A stretch of 64,000 bases of DNA from Symbiodinium natans (GCA_905221605.1 CAJNDS010001335.1:665938-729937), one strand, 5' to 3'. Positions 47,624-57,814 are shown, counted from the first letter of the stretch. Program-made: numbers and translations. Notes: generated by a model not told the origin, from the letters alone.

Positions 47624-48498
47624 AGCCTGCCGCCAGTCGGAAGCTGAAACTCCTTAATACAGCCAATTTCTGTTACATAAACAGTTGCCTACATGCCCTT
47701 TTGCACTTGCAATCTCTCTGCCCACCTGCAGCCGATTTTGTAAGGCCAGACTTTCAGAAAATCTTGAAATGGCTGGCTACTCAGAAAGAAGTCCATGTTT
47801 GGCGCACCTTGGGTTTTCAGCAATTGCTTCATGGCTGGCCCAGGCCACTTGAGCAACATGACGTTGCAGAACTACTTCTGCATATGAAGGACGGTGACCT
47901 GCTGGCTGCCGGCTGCTTCACTGGCAGCTGGCAAGCCAGACGCATGGAACATACTCTTCAAGTGCTTGACGGAGGACACGTCAGTCCCCTCTTCATCGAC
48001 GCTCCACTTGGAGCAGTCTCGACCTCAGGAGTGGCTGCCTCTGCAGCCACTGCATCACCCTCTGCTGCAGATGCCCGCCGTTGCACCCTGCAGACGCTTG
48101 TAGATGCCTGGGCTTCTCAGGCCCATCCGCATGCGCTGTGTGAGCTGCCAGAAGTCTTGATGCTACAGATCAATCGGTTCTGGGACCCTGCTTTCCCGCA
48201 GCATAAGAATTCACAACCCGTAAGCGCTGGCTGCACTGTCTCCTTGCCCCACTTCCTGCAACCAGACAGTCTTCAGACCTCCCTGGCCAGATATCAGGTT
48301 CGAGCGATCTTGTTGCATCAAGGAGCATCCAATGCCTCCGGACACTATCGTGCTCTGACGCTGTCACCTGAAGGTGTAGCGTGGTTGCACGACGATGGTG
48401 CTTCAGCTGTGAACGTTACAATCAAACAGAGAGCCGAATTAGACAAGCAATCATATGTTTTCTTCTGCACGCTGATAGAGGCCTCTCTCTCTCCGTAG
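47624..48498 (+). CDS. USP-type ubiquitin protease domain (C-terminal part of the LINE frame)
   Basis: Back in the ORF2 frame, residues 1750-2039 form a ubiquitin-specific protease. The Cys box is LLNTANFCYINSCLHALLHL, with C1765 in the catalytic position and the preceding Asn as oxyanion residue. LPEVLMLQINRFW matches the USP strand LPxxLxLxLKRF. The His box is SNASGHYRAL with H1989, followed by WLHDDGASAVNV holding the third-position acidic residue. The domain is compact (under 300 residues) and lacks an obvious zinc ribbon. It could remove ubiquitin from the element's proteins or counter host control; this is inference. Whether it is made as part of ORF2 or separately is unclear. Confidence 0.78.
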
Positions 48499-48698
48499 AG
48501 TGTCACTTCAAGTGTTGGACTCATCAGTTGATAGAACTGTACAGATTTTGCTAGTATTCTGCTGTCTTCTGCACTGCTCATGGGGCGCTCGCGCCGGGTG
48601 CAGTACAGGGGTAGCCTCCGCTTCATCACGAAGCCGCATGCACAGTCATGCACCTGACACGCTATGCAAAGCACTCCTTTGCCGCGTCGGAAGAAGAA

Positions 48699-48805
48699 GG
48701 GTTTAGGGTTTAGGGTTTAGGGTTTAGGGTCTAGGGTTTAGGGTTTAGGGTTTAGGGTTTAGGGTTTAGGGTTTAGGGTTTAGGGTTTAGGGTTTAGGGT
48801 TTAGG
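48699..48805. repeat. TTTAGGG array at the LINE 3' end
   Basis: The array begins directly after aagaagaag of the LINE 3' UTR, continuing the orientation seen at the LINE 5' end. Confidence 0.92.
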
Positions 48806-48898
48806 GTTGAGGGTTACACGTCCTAAGCCTAAGCGCCACCCAACACCCAAAACCTTAGCCCTAAACCCTAAACCCTAAACCTTAAACCCAAATGAGGC

Positions 48899-48970
48899 CC
48901 GGACCGACGTGCACCCGCCGGCAACCACCAGGCTGTGCCCATGTCGTAGCGCACTATGGGCCTGCAGTTG
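48899..48970 (-). other. Exon-like island with Kelch-like motif
   Basis: The minus strand reads QLQAHSALRHGHSLVVAGGC, TSVR. HGHSLVVAGG fits a Kelch blade core. CCCTAAA lies on one side and TTTAGGG on the other. Confidence 0.38.
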
Positions 48971-48989
48971 GGGCTTGGAGTGTTGAACT

Positions 48990-49250
48990 TAAGGGTTTAG
49001 GGTTTAGGGTTTGGGGTTGAGGGTTTGGGGTTTAGGGTTTAGGGTTTAGGGTTTAGGGTTTAGGGTTTAGGGTTTAGGGTTTAGGGTTTAGGGTTTAGGG
49101 TTTAGGGTTTAGGGGTTAGGGTTTAGGGTTTAGGGTTTAGGGTTTAGGGTTTAGGGTTTAGGGTTTAGGGTTTAGGGTTTAGGGTTTAGGGTTTAGGGTT
49201 TAGGGTTTAGGGTTTAGGGTTTAGGGTTTAGGGTTTAGGGTTTAGGGTCG
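48990..49250. repeat. Long TTTAGGG array
   Basis: About 35 G-strand units, nearly perfect, with one GGGGTTA variant near the middle. A CCCTAAA array follows at 49395-49460. Confidence 0.93.
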
Positions 49251-49548
49251 GGGTTTGGGGTTTAGGGGGTTTAGTGTTGGCACCCTAAACCTTATCAACC
49301 CACTGAAGTATGATGAGAACTCTGTGGGGACTTTCTGGGCACCACGAAGTCTAAAGAGTATCCCCCAAATCCTAATCTTTAACCCCATCCTAGACCCTAA
49401 ACCCTAGACCCTAAACCCTAAACCCTAAACCCTAAACCCTAAACCCTAAACCCTAAACCCCAGTCCAAGAACCCACAACAGTCTGGCAGCCCCCCGCCTT
49501 TCGCGGCAGCGGCGCGGCACCAGAGATAGGAAGCCTCGGGGCTTTGGC

Positions 49549-49690
49549 TTAGGGCTTAGGGCTTAGGGCTTAGGGCTTAGGGCTTAGGGCTTAGGGCTTA
49601 GGGCTTAGGGCTTAGGGCTTAGGGCTTAGGGCTTAGGGCTTAGGGCTTAGGGCTTAGGGCTTGGGGTTTGGGGTTTAGGGTTTAGGGTTC
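49549..49690. repeat. TTAGGGC array ending in TTTGGGG/TTTAGGG
   Basis: About 16 copies of the gggctta unit, the same variant as at 21,396, followed by a few ordinary units. Confidence 0.9.
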
Positions 49691-49885
49691 AAAACATGCT
49701 AGGCTCCCTTAAGGGCCTCCTCCGTCCTTCTGACTCTTTCAGGGGCAGGGCCGGGAGTTGCACAACAAAGGTTCCCTAAGCCTGAAAGCCCTAAACCCTA
49801 AGCCCTAAACCCTAAACCCTAAACCCTTAATGACCGAAACTCTGAACCCCTGAACCCTCCAATCGCCGAATCAACCCTGAGCCCG

Positions 49886-49957
49886 ATCAACGAGCGGAGG
49901 AACTGCTTCCAGCGTGCCCCGGCGATGTCGTACCTCTTATGGGCTCGAAGGGGTCAG
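49886..49957 (+). other. Exon-like island with CAG border at the array
   Basis: 24 codons read INERRNCFQRAPAMSYLLWA, RRGQ, then continue as GGTTTAGGG, so a G|GT donor could be supplied by the array. Protein-like, family unknown. Confidence 0.35.
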
Positions 49958-50301
49958 GGTTTAGGGTTTAGGGCTGCGGGGTTTGGAATTCGAGGTTAAA
50001 GCTCAGGGTTTCGGGTTTCGGGTTTAGGCTTTACTGTCTAGGCTTCAGGGTTTAGTGTTTAGGGTTTAGACTTCAACCATGTTTCAAGCCTTGCCTAGTT
50101 GGTCTCAAGCTTCGGGCTTCAGGGCTTTAGGGTTGGTCGGGTGTTTTTTCGAGGTTTGGGGTTCTCGGTGGTTAGGGGCTCTCAGGCTCAAAGTTCACAG
50201 GCCTGACCCCGCAACCCCAAACGGGAGGAGGCAAGGCTTAAGAAGTTCAAGGGTTCGGTTCCGAGATGCCGGGAGCCCCCTAAAAAAAAACTCCCCTTTA
50301 T

Positions 50302-50335
50302 TTATACATCTAGAAACTCATATCTAGATGTATAA
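50302..50335. repeat. 12-bp inverted repeat in AT-rich stretch
   Basis: ttatacatctag (50302-50313) pairs with ctagatgtataa (50324-50335); a third partial copy tgtacatctagata follows. It is possibly a small hairpin transposon remnant. 50,395-50,460 contains atggtcagttctcaagatga, related to 20,735. No gene is seen from 49,960 to 50,660. Confidence 0.5.
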
Positions 50336-50959
50336 CCCCCTTGTACATCTAGATAGGTACATACACGTATGTACAGACAGGCAAATGCATACTTAATATG
50401 GTCAGTTCTCAAGATGATGGCCATAATTTGGATAAGTGACCATATGGGGGCTTCCGGAACCCCCTCAACCCTAAACCCTACACCCTACACCTTAAACCCT
50501 AAACCCTAACGCTAAACCCTAAACCCTGAACCCCCGTGTAAATCCCCGACATGGGTACGTTCAGGGTTGAGGGTCTCAGCGGGTCTGAAGCCTCGATCCG
50601 GGACTCACAAAGATCCTTGGAGTTCATAACTGAGGGTTTGGGTTTTTAGGTTTCGAGGTTTAGGGCAGTCTCGAATATAGAAAACATCTTGTCGCAATAT
50701 TCAAAATGTTTATTTCGGTAAATCATAGCCAGAATATATTGCAACAACTGGGCACCTGCACTGATAAAACATCTGTCTCGAATAGATGCCTTAAGGGATA
50801 TGTAAATACCGGCATCCCAACATGCACTGAACATTCACACTCGCGCTTTGTTTTGACAGCAGAGGAACTGAAGGCGTGCCGGTGAGCCTACAACGGAGGC
50901 GCTAGGCCCCAATCTACGCAACACGTGCAGAAAAGGACTTAAGAGTGGGCTGGGTGGGA

Positions 50960-51134
50960 GACGAAAATTGTGCTGCTGCTCCCGGACTGAGCCCGTGCTG
51001 AGAAGATCAAGAAGGATTCTCAAGCAATTGAAGCACAAAATTCGTACATGATGTGAAATTGCGACATGCATGGTGAAATTGCGACAAGCATGATTCGCTA
51101 CCCCTGCAAGTAAAATTGCGCTGTATGAAACTGA
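50960..51134. repeat. Direct repeat A, left copy
   Basis: Starts gacgaaaattgtgctgctgc and ends gtatgaaactga. It matches 54629-54783 closely, with one extra 20-bp internal duplication (gtgaaattgcgacatgcatg). Confidence 0.85.
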
Positions 51135-51879
51135 TGATGGGGTTGGCAAGGCGGCCAGGGCATGCATCCTCGTCACGACAGTTTTGCAAATGAAAGGTCA
51201 CATGGTTGATCATGGTTGTTGTCACTCATCCCCTGATGCCCGAGTCCGCCGCTGTGGTCGTCATCTGCAAGGCTAATCGCAAGGCAGGAAGAACGTGAGC
51301 CGAGCCAAGATGCGCTGCGGCAATGTGCAGTAGCTGCTTCCCTTGGAATGAAACGCAAATGGTTGCTAGTCGTGCAACTTTCAACATGATGGCCCCTTCC
51401 ATGAACGCCGTCTCCGAGTGATACACAAAGCATGGACGGTCGCCTGCTGCGGCTGATCTTGACACCTGGTGCTCGTCACGGCTTGTGCCGAGCATTCGCG
51501 TTTAGGCCAGCTAGCTACACATCAGCCTCAACAAAAAAGCGAATGAACAAGCAACACATGCCGTGACACCTTGTTCCGCTGAAAGCCGATAGCAGAGCTC
51601 CAGCTGCGCTCCCTAAGGCACAATCACGGCTCGACAACTTGGTTGCTTGGCTGCAGTTCTCCTGTCGCAGCTAGGTACGTTAAAGGCTGAAATCTCCTTG
51701 TGGGGGAAGGGCAAGAATCAATGGCGCTTGCCCGTCTGAGGGTCGCGCATCCAGCGAAGCACGGTCGAAAGCACCCTGCGACTGCTTCCTCAGAAAGATG
51801 CGATGCGCAAATGTGCAACTGTTGCTCGGAGCAAACACCACAGACATCACATGTTGAGCCCTGCACAGTGATTGCTGTC
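51135..51879. other. 745-bp segment separating repeats A and B on the left
   Basis: It is absent between the right-hand copies of A and B. Minus-strand frames here (51226-51495, 51624-51866) are Ala/Leu- and Cys-rich and match nothing I recognise. It is either an insertion in the left repeat or part of the element. Confidence 0.4.
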
Positions 51880-51945
51880 CAACGTGCTTACCAAGTTCAA
51901 GCGTTGTTGTGTCAAGAAGCCCCAAGGGCCCCCTTCACCCCCCCC
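51880..51945. repeat. Direct repeat B, left copy
   Basis: caacgtgcttaccaagttca through to a C-rich run; one base differs from the right copy over most of its length. Confidence 0.85.
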
Positions 51946-51957
51946 GACCTGTACTCC

Positions 51958-52338
51958 CTACACGACGGGAGGCAGGCATGCTAGCGGCTGAGCTGTGAGA
52001 GCGAGGAGCCTGTCCTGAAGAGTCGCAACGCAAGTGCACTCGCATTCAGCGGCCCCTAGATTGGCGCAAGTCTGCGCCAATGCTCCCCGGCTTGGACCAT
52101 CGGCAGGATTCGAGAATGAGGCCACTCTTTCGCACCATAGAAGGGAGGGAGAGCCTACTTCTATGTGTTGGGCAATGATGCCTAGGACCTGCAAGGTCGG
52201 AGAGTCGGAAACTCCTTTGGCAAGAGCCAGCCTGGCGGCTTCATTATCCACCCACATAATGCTGGGCCGGTTGAGGGCCAAAGTCTCATCGGCTTCAGGG
52301 TCAAAAAGGACACCCAAGCGGAAGCGTGTCCATGACAC
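51958..52338 (-). pseudogene. RNase H domain of the DIRS-like element
   Basis: The frame reads IMWVDNEAARLALAKGVSDS and later SLLWCERVASFSNPADGPSR. The VDNEAA...KG and FERVxSxSNxADxPSR blocks are the RNase H signature accompanying DIRS-type reverse transcriptases in dinoflagellate sequences, with the Asp of VDN and of ADGPSR as metal-binding residues. It is one frame away from the reverse transcriptase frame upstream, so at least one frameshift separates them. Confidence 0.62.
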
Positions 52339-52930
52339 CTAGGGCAGCGAACGACTCCTCGAAGGAAAGGGCTTTAGGGCCTGCATCATCGAACTTCCAT
52401 CCAAGAATCCCCAAGGTCGCCGCGATCGCGTGCTTGAGAGCGGCGGCTCCTGCGGCCGGCTCAATTACCGGAAAATCGTCAAAATAGACGGTCGATGCCG
52501 AAGAGAGGAACTTAAGGAAGACGTGATGTAAGGCGCGCGACAACCGCACGAACGAGTAGACTGAGGCCGAGGCCCCAAAAGGTAGCACCTCACTGGTGAA
52601 GAAGTGCCAAACACCCCCAACTGGAAACCCGATAACGCAGAACCTTCTACTGTCTGGGTGAAGAGGAACTTGCTTGTAGGCCCGCTCTAGGTCGAGCGTC
52701 CCTCCCACCCATGGGGAGGAGATCACGGAGGGGTGAACCCTGCAACCGCCTATGTGACCCTGAACCACGGAGTTCGAGATGGATGCGAAAAGGCAGGCCA
52801 ACGCATCGACATCCAAAAGTTGGACTTTGAAGGACGGTTGGAAAGCGGAATTCATGCCCGATGCCTTGACATCGTCTATCGGCCTCAGCTTCTGATCTTC
52901 GGGCGAAGAAAGTGCAACAGATCCGGGGGC
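52330..52930 (-). pseudogene. Reverse transcriptase domain of the DIRS-like element
   Basis: The frame carries TLDLERAYKQVPLHPDSRRF (motif with catalytic Asp), LPFGASASVYSFVRLSRALH and TVYFDDFPVIE (active-site FDD). Reading upstream of the first ATG continues the domain with RPIDDVKASG, so the start codon seen at 52855 is not the true start. The domain is about complete but fused upstream sequence is frameshifted. Confidence 0.7.
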
Positions 52931-54577
52931 CCGAACGGTGACACCGGGCCATGTGAGCCAACAAGCGGGATGCCACTCGCCAGCAAATCAACCACAGCAC
53001 AGTCGTCAAAGTTGGACGCACGAAGCAGGGCTTTGAGAAGGCAGAGGCCAGGCGTTTGTCACCGAATCTGTCGGCCACCTTCTCGTCTAAGTTCGATTTG
53101 TACTCTTTTTCTTTCTTGTCCAGGTCATGACGGCCCTTAGCCTTGTTCTCGCCAGTTCAACGGGATCTGTGGTAAGGACACTCACTGCTGCGTTTTGGAG
53201 CGTTTCAGGCAATGACTCGAAAGGGGCGACTGGGTGTTTCGCGGCCTTTGCCTGTTCCAAAAACTCTGCTGGTTCCCACTGACAGCCTGTTGCAGCACCG
53301 AGGAAGAAGTGGAGAGGACCTCCCGGAACTCGGGGACGAGAGGTCGCGCCACCCGGAAGTGCGGCCGAAGAGCCGAAGCAAGGGGGGATGAGTAGGGCCT
53401 GGGAGGGGCAAGTCGGCCATCGCAGACACCACGGAGTTGGCGCACCTGACTGCGGCACTCCTGCAGCAGGTCCAGCACGGGAGCCCGCGGCCTGCGGGTC
53501 CATCGGGCGAAGGCGCCGAACAAGCGGGAAGCGCCATGTGAAGCAGCAAGTGAACCCTGGGGCCGAGCAATCCGTGAGCAAGAACCTCCATCGGCATCGC
53601 GTCGCTCTGGGCTAGTCTCATGCGAAGACATATTTCAAACCAAAGTCTGACACAAAAGGGGGGCGACAACGAAGATCGGGTGTTGACATGCGCAACTGCA
53701 TATCGTCAACTGAATCATGACAGCAAGTCAAGCAAAGAGAGCGTTCATTTCTGTCTAGCGCAGTCAGGCTGTGAAAGTCATGTCTGGGGGGCATTGCAAT
53801 TCGCCTCACACAGTTGCAAAGTCTGACAACTTATGCCCTGGCAGAAAGGAAACGGTTAACCCGAAAAACCCTAAGAAAGAGATTCCTCCTGACTGGAAGT
53901 CCCCGGCAAAACTCAGGAGGAAGCTCGAGTGGCCCGCTTGCCAGCATTGACATCACGGATGGAGGAGCGAGAGCGATTCAAGCGCCGACCTGAACACCAA
54001 GATACGGTGGGCATTGCGCTGGGCAAAGACATGGTTTGCAGGTGCCCTGCAAGCATAGCCATCTGCACATCAGAAAGTCGCGCATATATGGCGGCGCGAT
54101 CTTCCACAGCAGGACTAGGCCGAAGGATGGTGCGCAATGGAGAACCCTCACGCTCGGACGAACAAGAGAAGGACCACGGAGTATGACCTGGGCAGCCTTG
54201 AACCTTTGCATGCTCGGACAACCATGAGCGGCACCGAGCCGTCGCATACCAATTGGCATGCTGCAACACATTATACTCTGCCAGCGGCAGGCAAGAACCG
54301 GAAGCAACAGGGGTATCTGGCAAAGGACCGATTGCAGGGCCATTGAACAGAGGTTGATTGTACCTGAAGCGAAAAGGATGAGTTGGCTTTTCGGGCTCAA
54401 GCGCAGCCGAATCGAATAGCAATGCCAATCAACAATGTCTGGCTGAGAAGCTAGCAAATACTCGAAATCAAGCCTTGCAACAACTGGCTGCTCCTCGGAC
54501 GAAGAGGCCGCTGTGGAGTCGCTTTCCATCTGCCACCCGCTCACAGGCGGGCAACGTGCACAGAGCCCTAAGGGCAA
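52931..54577 (-). pseudogene. Broken N-terminal (gag-like) region of the DIRS-like element
   Basis: Several overlapping minus-strand frames occur. The one ending at 53087 carries EPAEFLEQAKAAKHPVAPFE and a TRLRAVMTWTRKKK tail, resembling the segment that precedes dinoflagellate DIRS-type reverse transcriptases. Near 52,980-53,010 another frame reads FDDCAVVDLLASGIPLVG. Frameshifts prevent a continuous product. The most upstream part (53,600-54,577) is not recognised. Confidence 0.45.
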
Positions 54578-54628
54578 CGTCAGGCGTTAGAAGCGGAACC
54601 AGTTCGGGGACTGAAGGCTCGTTTCACA

Positions 54629-54783
54629 GACGAAAATTGTGCTGCTGCTCCCGGACTGAGCCCGTGCTGAGAAGATCAAGAAGGATTCTCAAGCAATTGA
54701 AGCACAAAATTCGTACATGATGTGAAATTGCGACAAGCATGTTTCGCTGCCCCTGCAAGTAAAATTGTGCTGTATGAAACTGA
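54629..54783. repeat. Direct repeat A, right copy
   Basis: Same start and end as the left copy, and joined directly to repeat B. Confidence 0.85.
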
Positions 54784-54849
54784 CAACATGCTTACCAAGT
54801 TCAAGCGTTGTTGTGTCAAGAAGCCCCAAGGGCCCCCTTCACCCCCCCC
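54784..54849. repeat. Direct repeat B, right copy
   Basis: Follows repeat A without gap, ending in a C-run; a poly-G stretch lies at 54,878-54,895. Confidence 0.85.
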
Positions 54850-54983
54850 TTTCTGGGGACCTGCACTCCACCGAGAAGAGGGGGGGGGGGGGGGGCAAGG
54901 ACAAGGATAGGAGGGGGGGAGGGGGGCAGGGTCCGCTATCCACAGCGAGACATAGCTGTCGCAAGCGAAAGCTTCCTTAAGGT

Positions 54984-55054
54984 TAGGATTTGGGTTTTAG
55001 GGTTTAGGGTCTAGGTTTTAGGGTTTCGGGTTTGGGGCTTGGGGTTTAGGATTT
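54984..55054. repeat. Degenerate TTTAGGG array
   Basis: G-strand units with indels right of the DIRS-like element. Confidence 0.75.
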
Positions 55055-55131
55055 GTACGCGGCGCACGAATACACATCGTTGACATCGGAGCCATCTGCA
55101 GTGGAGCCTCCGAAAAGGAGGAGCTGCCTGG
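55055..55131 (-). other. Exon-like island encoding a Kelch repeat
   Basis: After cttgtccag on the minus strand the frame reads QLLLFGGSTADGSDVNDVYS, CAAY. LLLFGG...NDVYS is a Kelch blade pattern, similar in kind to the island at 38,760. TTTAGGG-type arrays lie on both sides. Confidence 0.48.
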
Positions 55132-55189
55132 ACAAGCACGTTTGGGTGTAGGGTTTAGGGTTTTGGGTTTAGGGAAGGTCAATGTTCCG

Positions 55190-56060
55190 TGCACAACCCT
55201 GAACCCTAAACCCTAAACGCTAAACCCTAACTCCTGGATTAGACTCCCTGGCTCTTACAAGTTGGACCGATATCCGTTTCCCCTGCGTTCGTCCAGCCGA
55301 TTCCTTCTTCGGGAGCCTCACCTCTAGAATACGGTCAGGGCTGAGGGGTCGGAAGCTGAGGCTGTTAAACCCTAAAGCCTGAACCCTGAACCCCGAAAAC
55401 CCTAAACCCTAAACCCGAAACCCGAAAACCCTAAACCCGACACCCGCTAGAGGTCTTGGGGTTCAGGAACAGGCCGAGAGAGGTGTCCCAAGGCGACATG
55501 GGCAACTCTAAGCCAAAGCGAGGTTTGGGGTTTAGGGCTTAGAGTCTTTAAGGACCCCTAGGAGGGACCCTTACCCCTAGATAACCCCTACAAGTACCTT
55601 ATATGGCCCCTATATACCTGAGTAGCCCGCAAAGAACCCCCGAGGTCCCTTAAAAGAATCCCTCCTTTAGTCTCTTGAGGTTTGGGGCGCCTTCGAAACC
55701 AAAGCCCCTTCAAGTCCCCAAAGCGCGGCTGGAGAACGCGCCTTAACCCCAGAACCCTGACCTTTCAAATCCTGGAGCCCTGATTCTCCTAAACCCTAAA
55801 CCCTAAGCCCTACATCCAACACCCAAAAACCCCAAACCCCAAAACCCTAAACCCTAAACTTTCAAGTCCTAGCCCTGGAGGCCTGCACTCTCGAACCCTG
55901 GGCCTACAAAACTCCCAACCCTGGAGCCGGCGTGTCACTTTGCCTTACAAGGCAAGTATTAGGGTTTAGGGTTTAGGGCGTTGGGTTTTGGGTTTTGGGT
56001 TGTGGGTTTGGGATTCGGGTTTAAGGTTTAAGGTTTGGGGTTTAGGGTTAGGGTTTGGGT
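55190..56060. repeat. Short telomere-like runs in gene-poor sequence
   Basis: CCCTAAA runs at 55195-55230, 55375-55440 and 55790-55860 and a TTTAGGG/TTTTGGG run at 55960-56060 alternate with unique pieces. Nothing coding is supported. Confidence 0.65.
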
Positions 56061-56212
56061 TTCTAGACCCAGGAGTAATCTAGTAATAAAAAGGGATGAG
56101 GGAACCTGACCCTAAAAAGAAGGAAGACAGGCCTACTCTGGGTCCTAGGTACTTGGGATACGTTTTGGCGTACTTTATTGGGGGAGAGTGGCAGAGAGGG
56201 GTGCCTAGACCC

Positions 56213-56490
56213 CTAAACCCGAAACCCTAAACCCTAAGCCCTAAACCCCAAACCCTCAACCCTAAACCCTAAACCCAATCCTCCCTCCTCCCCCCTTGCC
56301 CAAAGAGAGGAAGTCAGGGGGTTGCCCGTCTGTCGGTTAAGCCCTAAACCCTAAATCCTAAACAATAAACCCTCAACCCTAGACCCTGAACCCTAAACCC
56401 TAAATCCTAAACAATAAACCCTCAACCCTAGACCCTGAACCCTAAACCCTACCCCCTAAACCCCAAACCCCAAACCCAATCCCCGCCTGT
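56213..56490. repeat. CCCTAAA arrays with a duplicated block of about 57 bp
   Basis: After 56213-56275, the block containing aatcctaaacaataaaccct and cctagaccctgaa occurs twice at 56350-56445, showing recent tandem duplication of a mutated array piece. Confidence 0.75.
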
Positions 56491-56557
56491 CGATCAATGT
56501 CAGCGAGTGGCCTTGCCGACCGGCGGGCGCCTCGACACTCGCGGAGGCTCTCTGTAG

Positions 56558-56770
56558 AGGTTTTAGGGTTTAGGGCTTTCGGGTTTAGGGTTTCGGGTTT
56601 AGGGTTTAGGGTTTAGGGTTTCGGGTTTAGGGTTTGGGGCTTAGGGCTTGGGGTTTTGGGGTTAGGGGTTTAGGGCTTTGGGGTTTAGGTTTTAGGGTTT
56701 GGGGGTATGGGGTTTCGGGTAGAGGGTTTTCGGGCTGTGGGGTTTAGGGTTTGGGGTTTAGGGTTGGAGG
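56558..56770. repeat. Degenerate TTTAGGG array
   Basis: G-strand units with TTTCGGG and TTTGGGG variants. 56,770-57,070 to its right is T/G-rich with frames on both strands, none recognised. Confidence 0.8.
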
Positions 56771-57084
56771 GTTTTGGGGTGTGGAGTGTGGTGTTTGGGC
56801 GTTTGCTTTCAAGCTTGGCTGATTGTTAGTGTGGTGTATTGTGTTTGCTCTAGAGGTAAAGAGCTTTTGGCGTTTTTGAGTTTTCCAGGCGTAGGGGCTT
56901 CGGATGCTTGCAGGTTCTGTTGTTTAGGGCCTTTGTTTTTTTTCAGGAAGGGTTTTGGTGAGATATATTTAGGACTTAGAGTCTGGAGGTTACAGGGACT
57001 GTGGCATTTAGGGCTTAAGTCGAGTTGATGAAGATACTGCAAAGCTGCCCTCAGGCCCCAAAACCCCATAACCCTAAACCCAAA

Positions 57085-57410
57085 GAGTTTAGGGTTCTGG
57101 GTTCAGGGTCTAGGGTTTAGGGTTTAGGGTTTAGGGTTTAGGGTTTAGGGTTTAGGGTTTAGGGTTTAGGGTTTCCCCCCTTGCTTGCTCTTTTGATGGC
57201 ACCTTTTTGCGATGCCGCGCAGAGGTCAGAGGCCCACATTTCGGCACTCCGGGCGCCAGCATCTGCTGCCATGCAGCTCGGCCCAATGCTTGTTTATTTG
57301 TGTTTAGGGTTTAGGGTTTAGGGTTTAGGGTTTAGGGTTTAGGGTTTAGGGTTTAGGGTTTAGGGTTTAGGGTTTAGGGTTTAGGGTTTAGGGTTTAGGG
57401 TTTAGGGGTG
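57085..57410. repeat. Two TTTAGGG arrays around a 125-bp island
   Basis: Arrays at 57085-57175 and 57302-57410. The island between is open on the plus strand (LLALLMAPFCDAAQRSEAHI and on), without recognisable family. Confidence 0.85.
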
Positions 57411-57644
57411 TAGGGCTTGTTTCACCGTATCGGGAAAGAAGGCGAGATGTCTTGTGACTATTTCGGCTCCTGCGTTGCTGAGCTCTCGGCCCTCTCTTTG
57501 CAATGGCAGCACGGCTGGCGACAACGCCGCACATCCTTTGAATGTGCCGGCACGATATGAGCTGCCACTTGGAGTTTCCCGGGCTTAACGAAGAGGGATG
57601 CTCAGGGTTTCCTTACAAGCCCAAGGCCCAAGGGCAGCTCAACT

Positions 57645-57735
57645 ACCCTAAACCCTAAACCCTAAACCCTAAACCCTAAACCCTAAACCCTAAACCCCAT
57701 ACCCTAAACCCTAAACCCTAAACCCTAAACCCGGC
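57645..57735. repeat. CCCTAAA array
   Basis: About 12 C-strand units left of the next island. Confidence 0.9.
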
Positions 57736-57762
57736 CCCGATGTTCGAGGCAGATTCTCACAG

Positions 57763-57798
57763 GCACTTGGGGGCTTCTCCGAGACGAGGCGGAGTGTT
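57763..57798 (+). other. Micro-exon-like island with canonical borders
   Basis: attctcacag precedes 36 nt (LGGFSETRRSV) followed by gtaagg, giving textbook acceptor and donor signals. A CCCTAAA array lies left and TTTAGGG right. It is very short, so chance is possible. Confidence 0.3.
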
Positions 57799-57814
57799 GT
57801 AAGGGTCGAAGGGT

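Larger units (their letters stand above)
40071..48698 (+). mobile_element. Non-LTR retrotransposon (LINE) with ubiquitin-protease domain, in TTTAGGG repeat
   Basis: The element starts after three TTTAGGG units at 40050-40070 and ends with a 200-bp 3' UTR directly followed by a TTTAGGG array at 48,699. Inside are a possible ORF1 (40235-42445) and an 6.1-kb open frame with AP endonuclease, reverse transcriptase, zinc fingers and a USP-type protease. No LTRs or poly-A are seen. Same-orientation telomere-like repeats on both sides suggest insertion into such an array. Target duplications cannot be told within the repeat. Reading frames are largely intact, so it may be recently active. Confidence 0.8.
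50960..54849 (-). mobile_element. Decayed DIRS-like retroelement flanked by direct repeats
   Basis: The minus strand carries, in order, gag-like, reverse transcriptase and RNase H segments typical of DIRS/YR retroelements, broken by frameshifts. Two direct-repeat modules flank them: A at 50960-51134 and 54629-54783, and B at 51880-51945 and 54784-54849. A and B are adjacent on the right but 745 bp apart on the left. No tyrosine recombinase was recognised. TTTAGGG-type sequence borders the island on both sides. Confidence 0.62.

Noticed and set aside
51226-51866. Tyrosine recombinase expected for a DIRS-like element
   Set aside because: I looked in minus-strand frames between repeats A and B and found no Arg...His-x-x-Arg...Tyr pattern.
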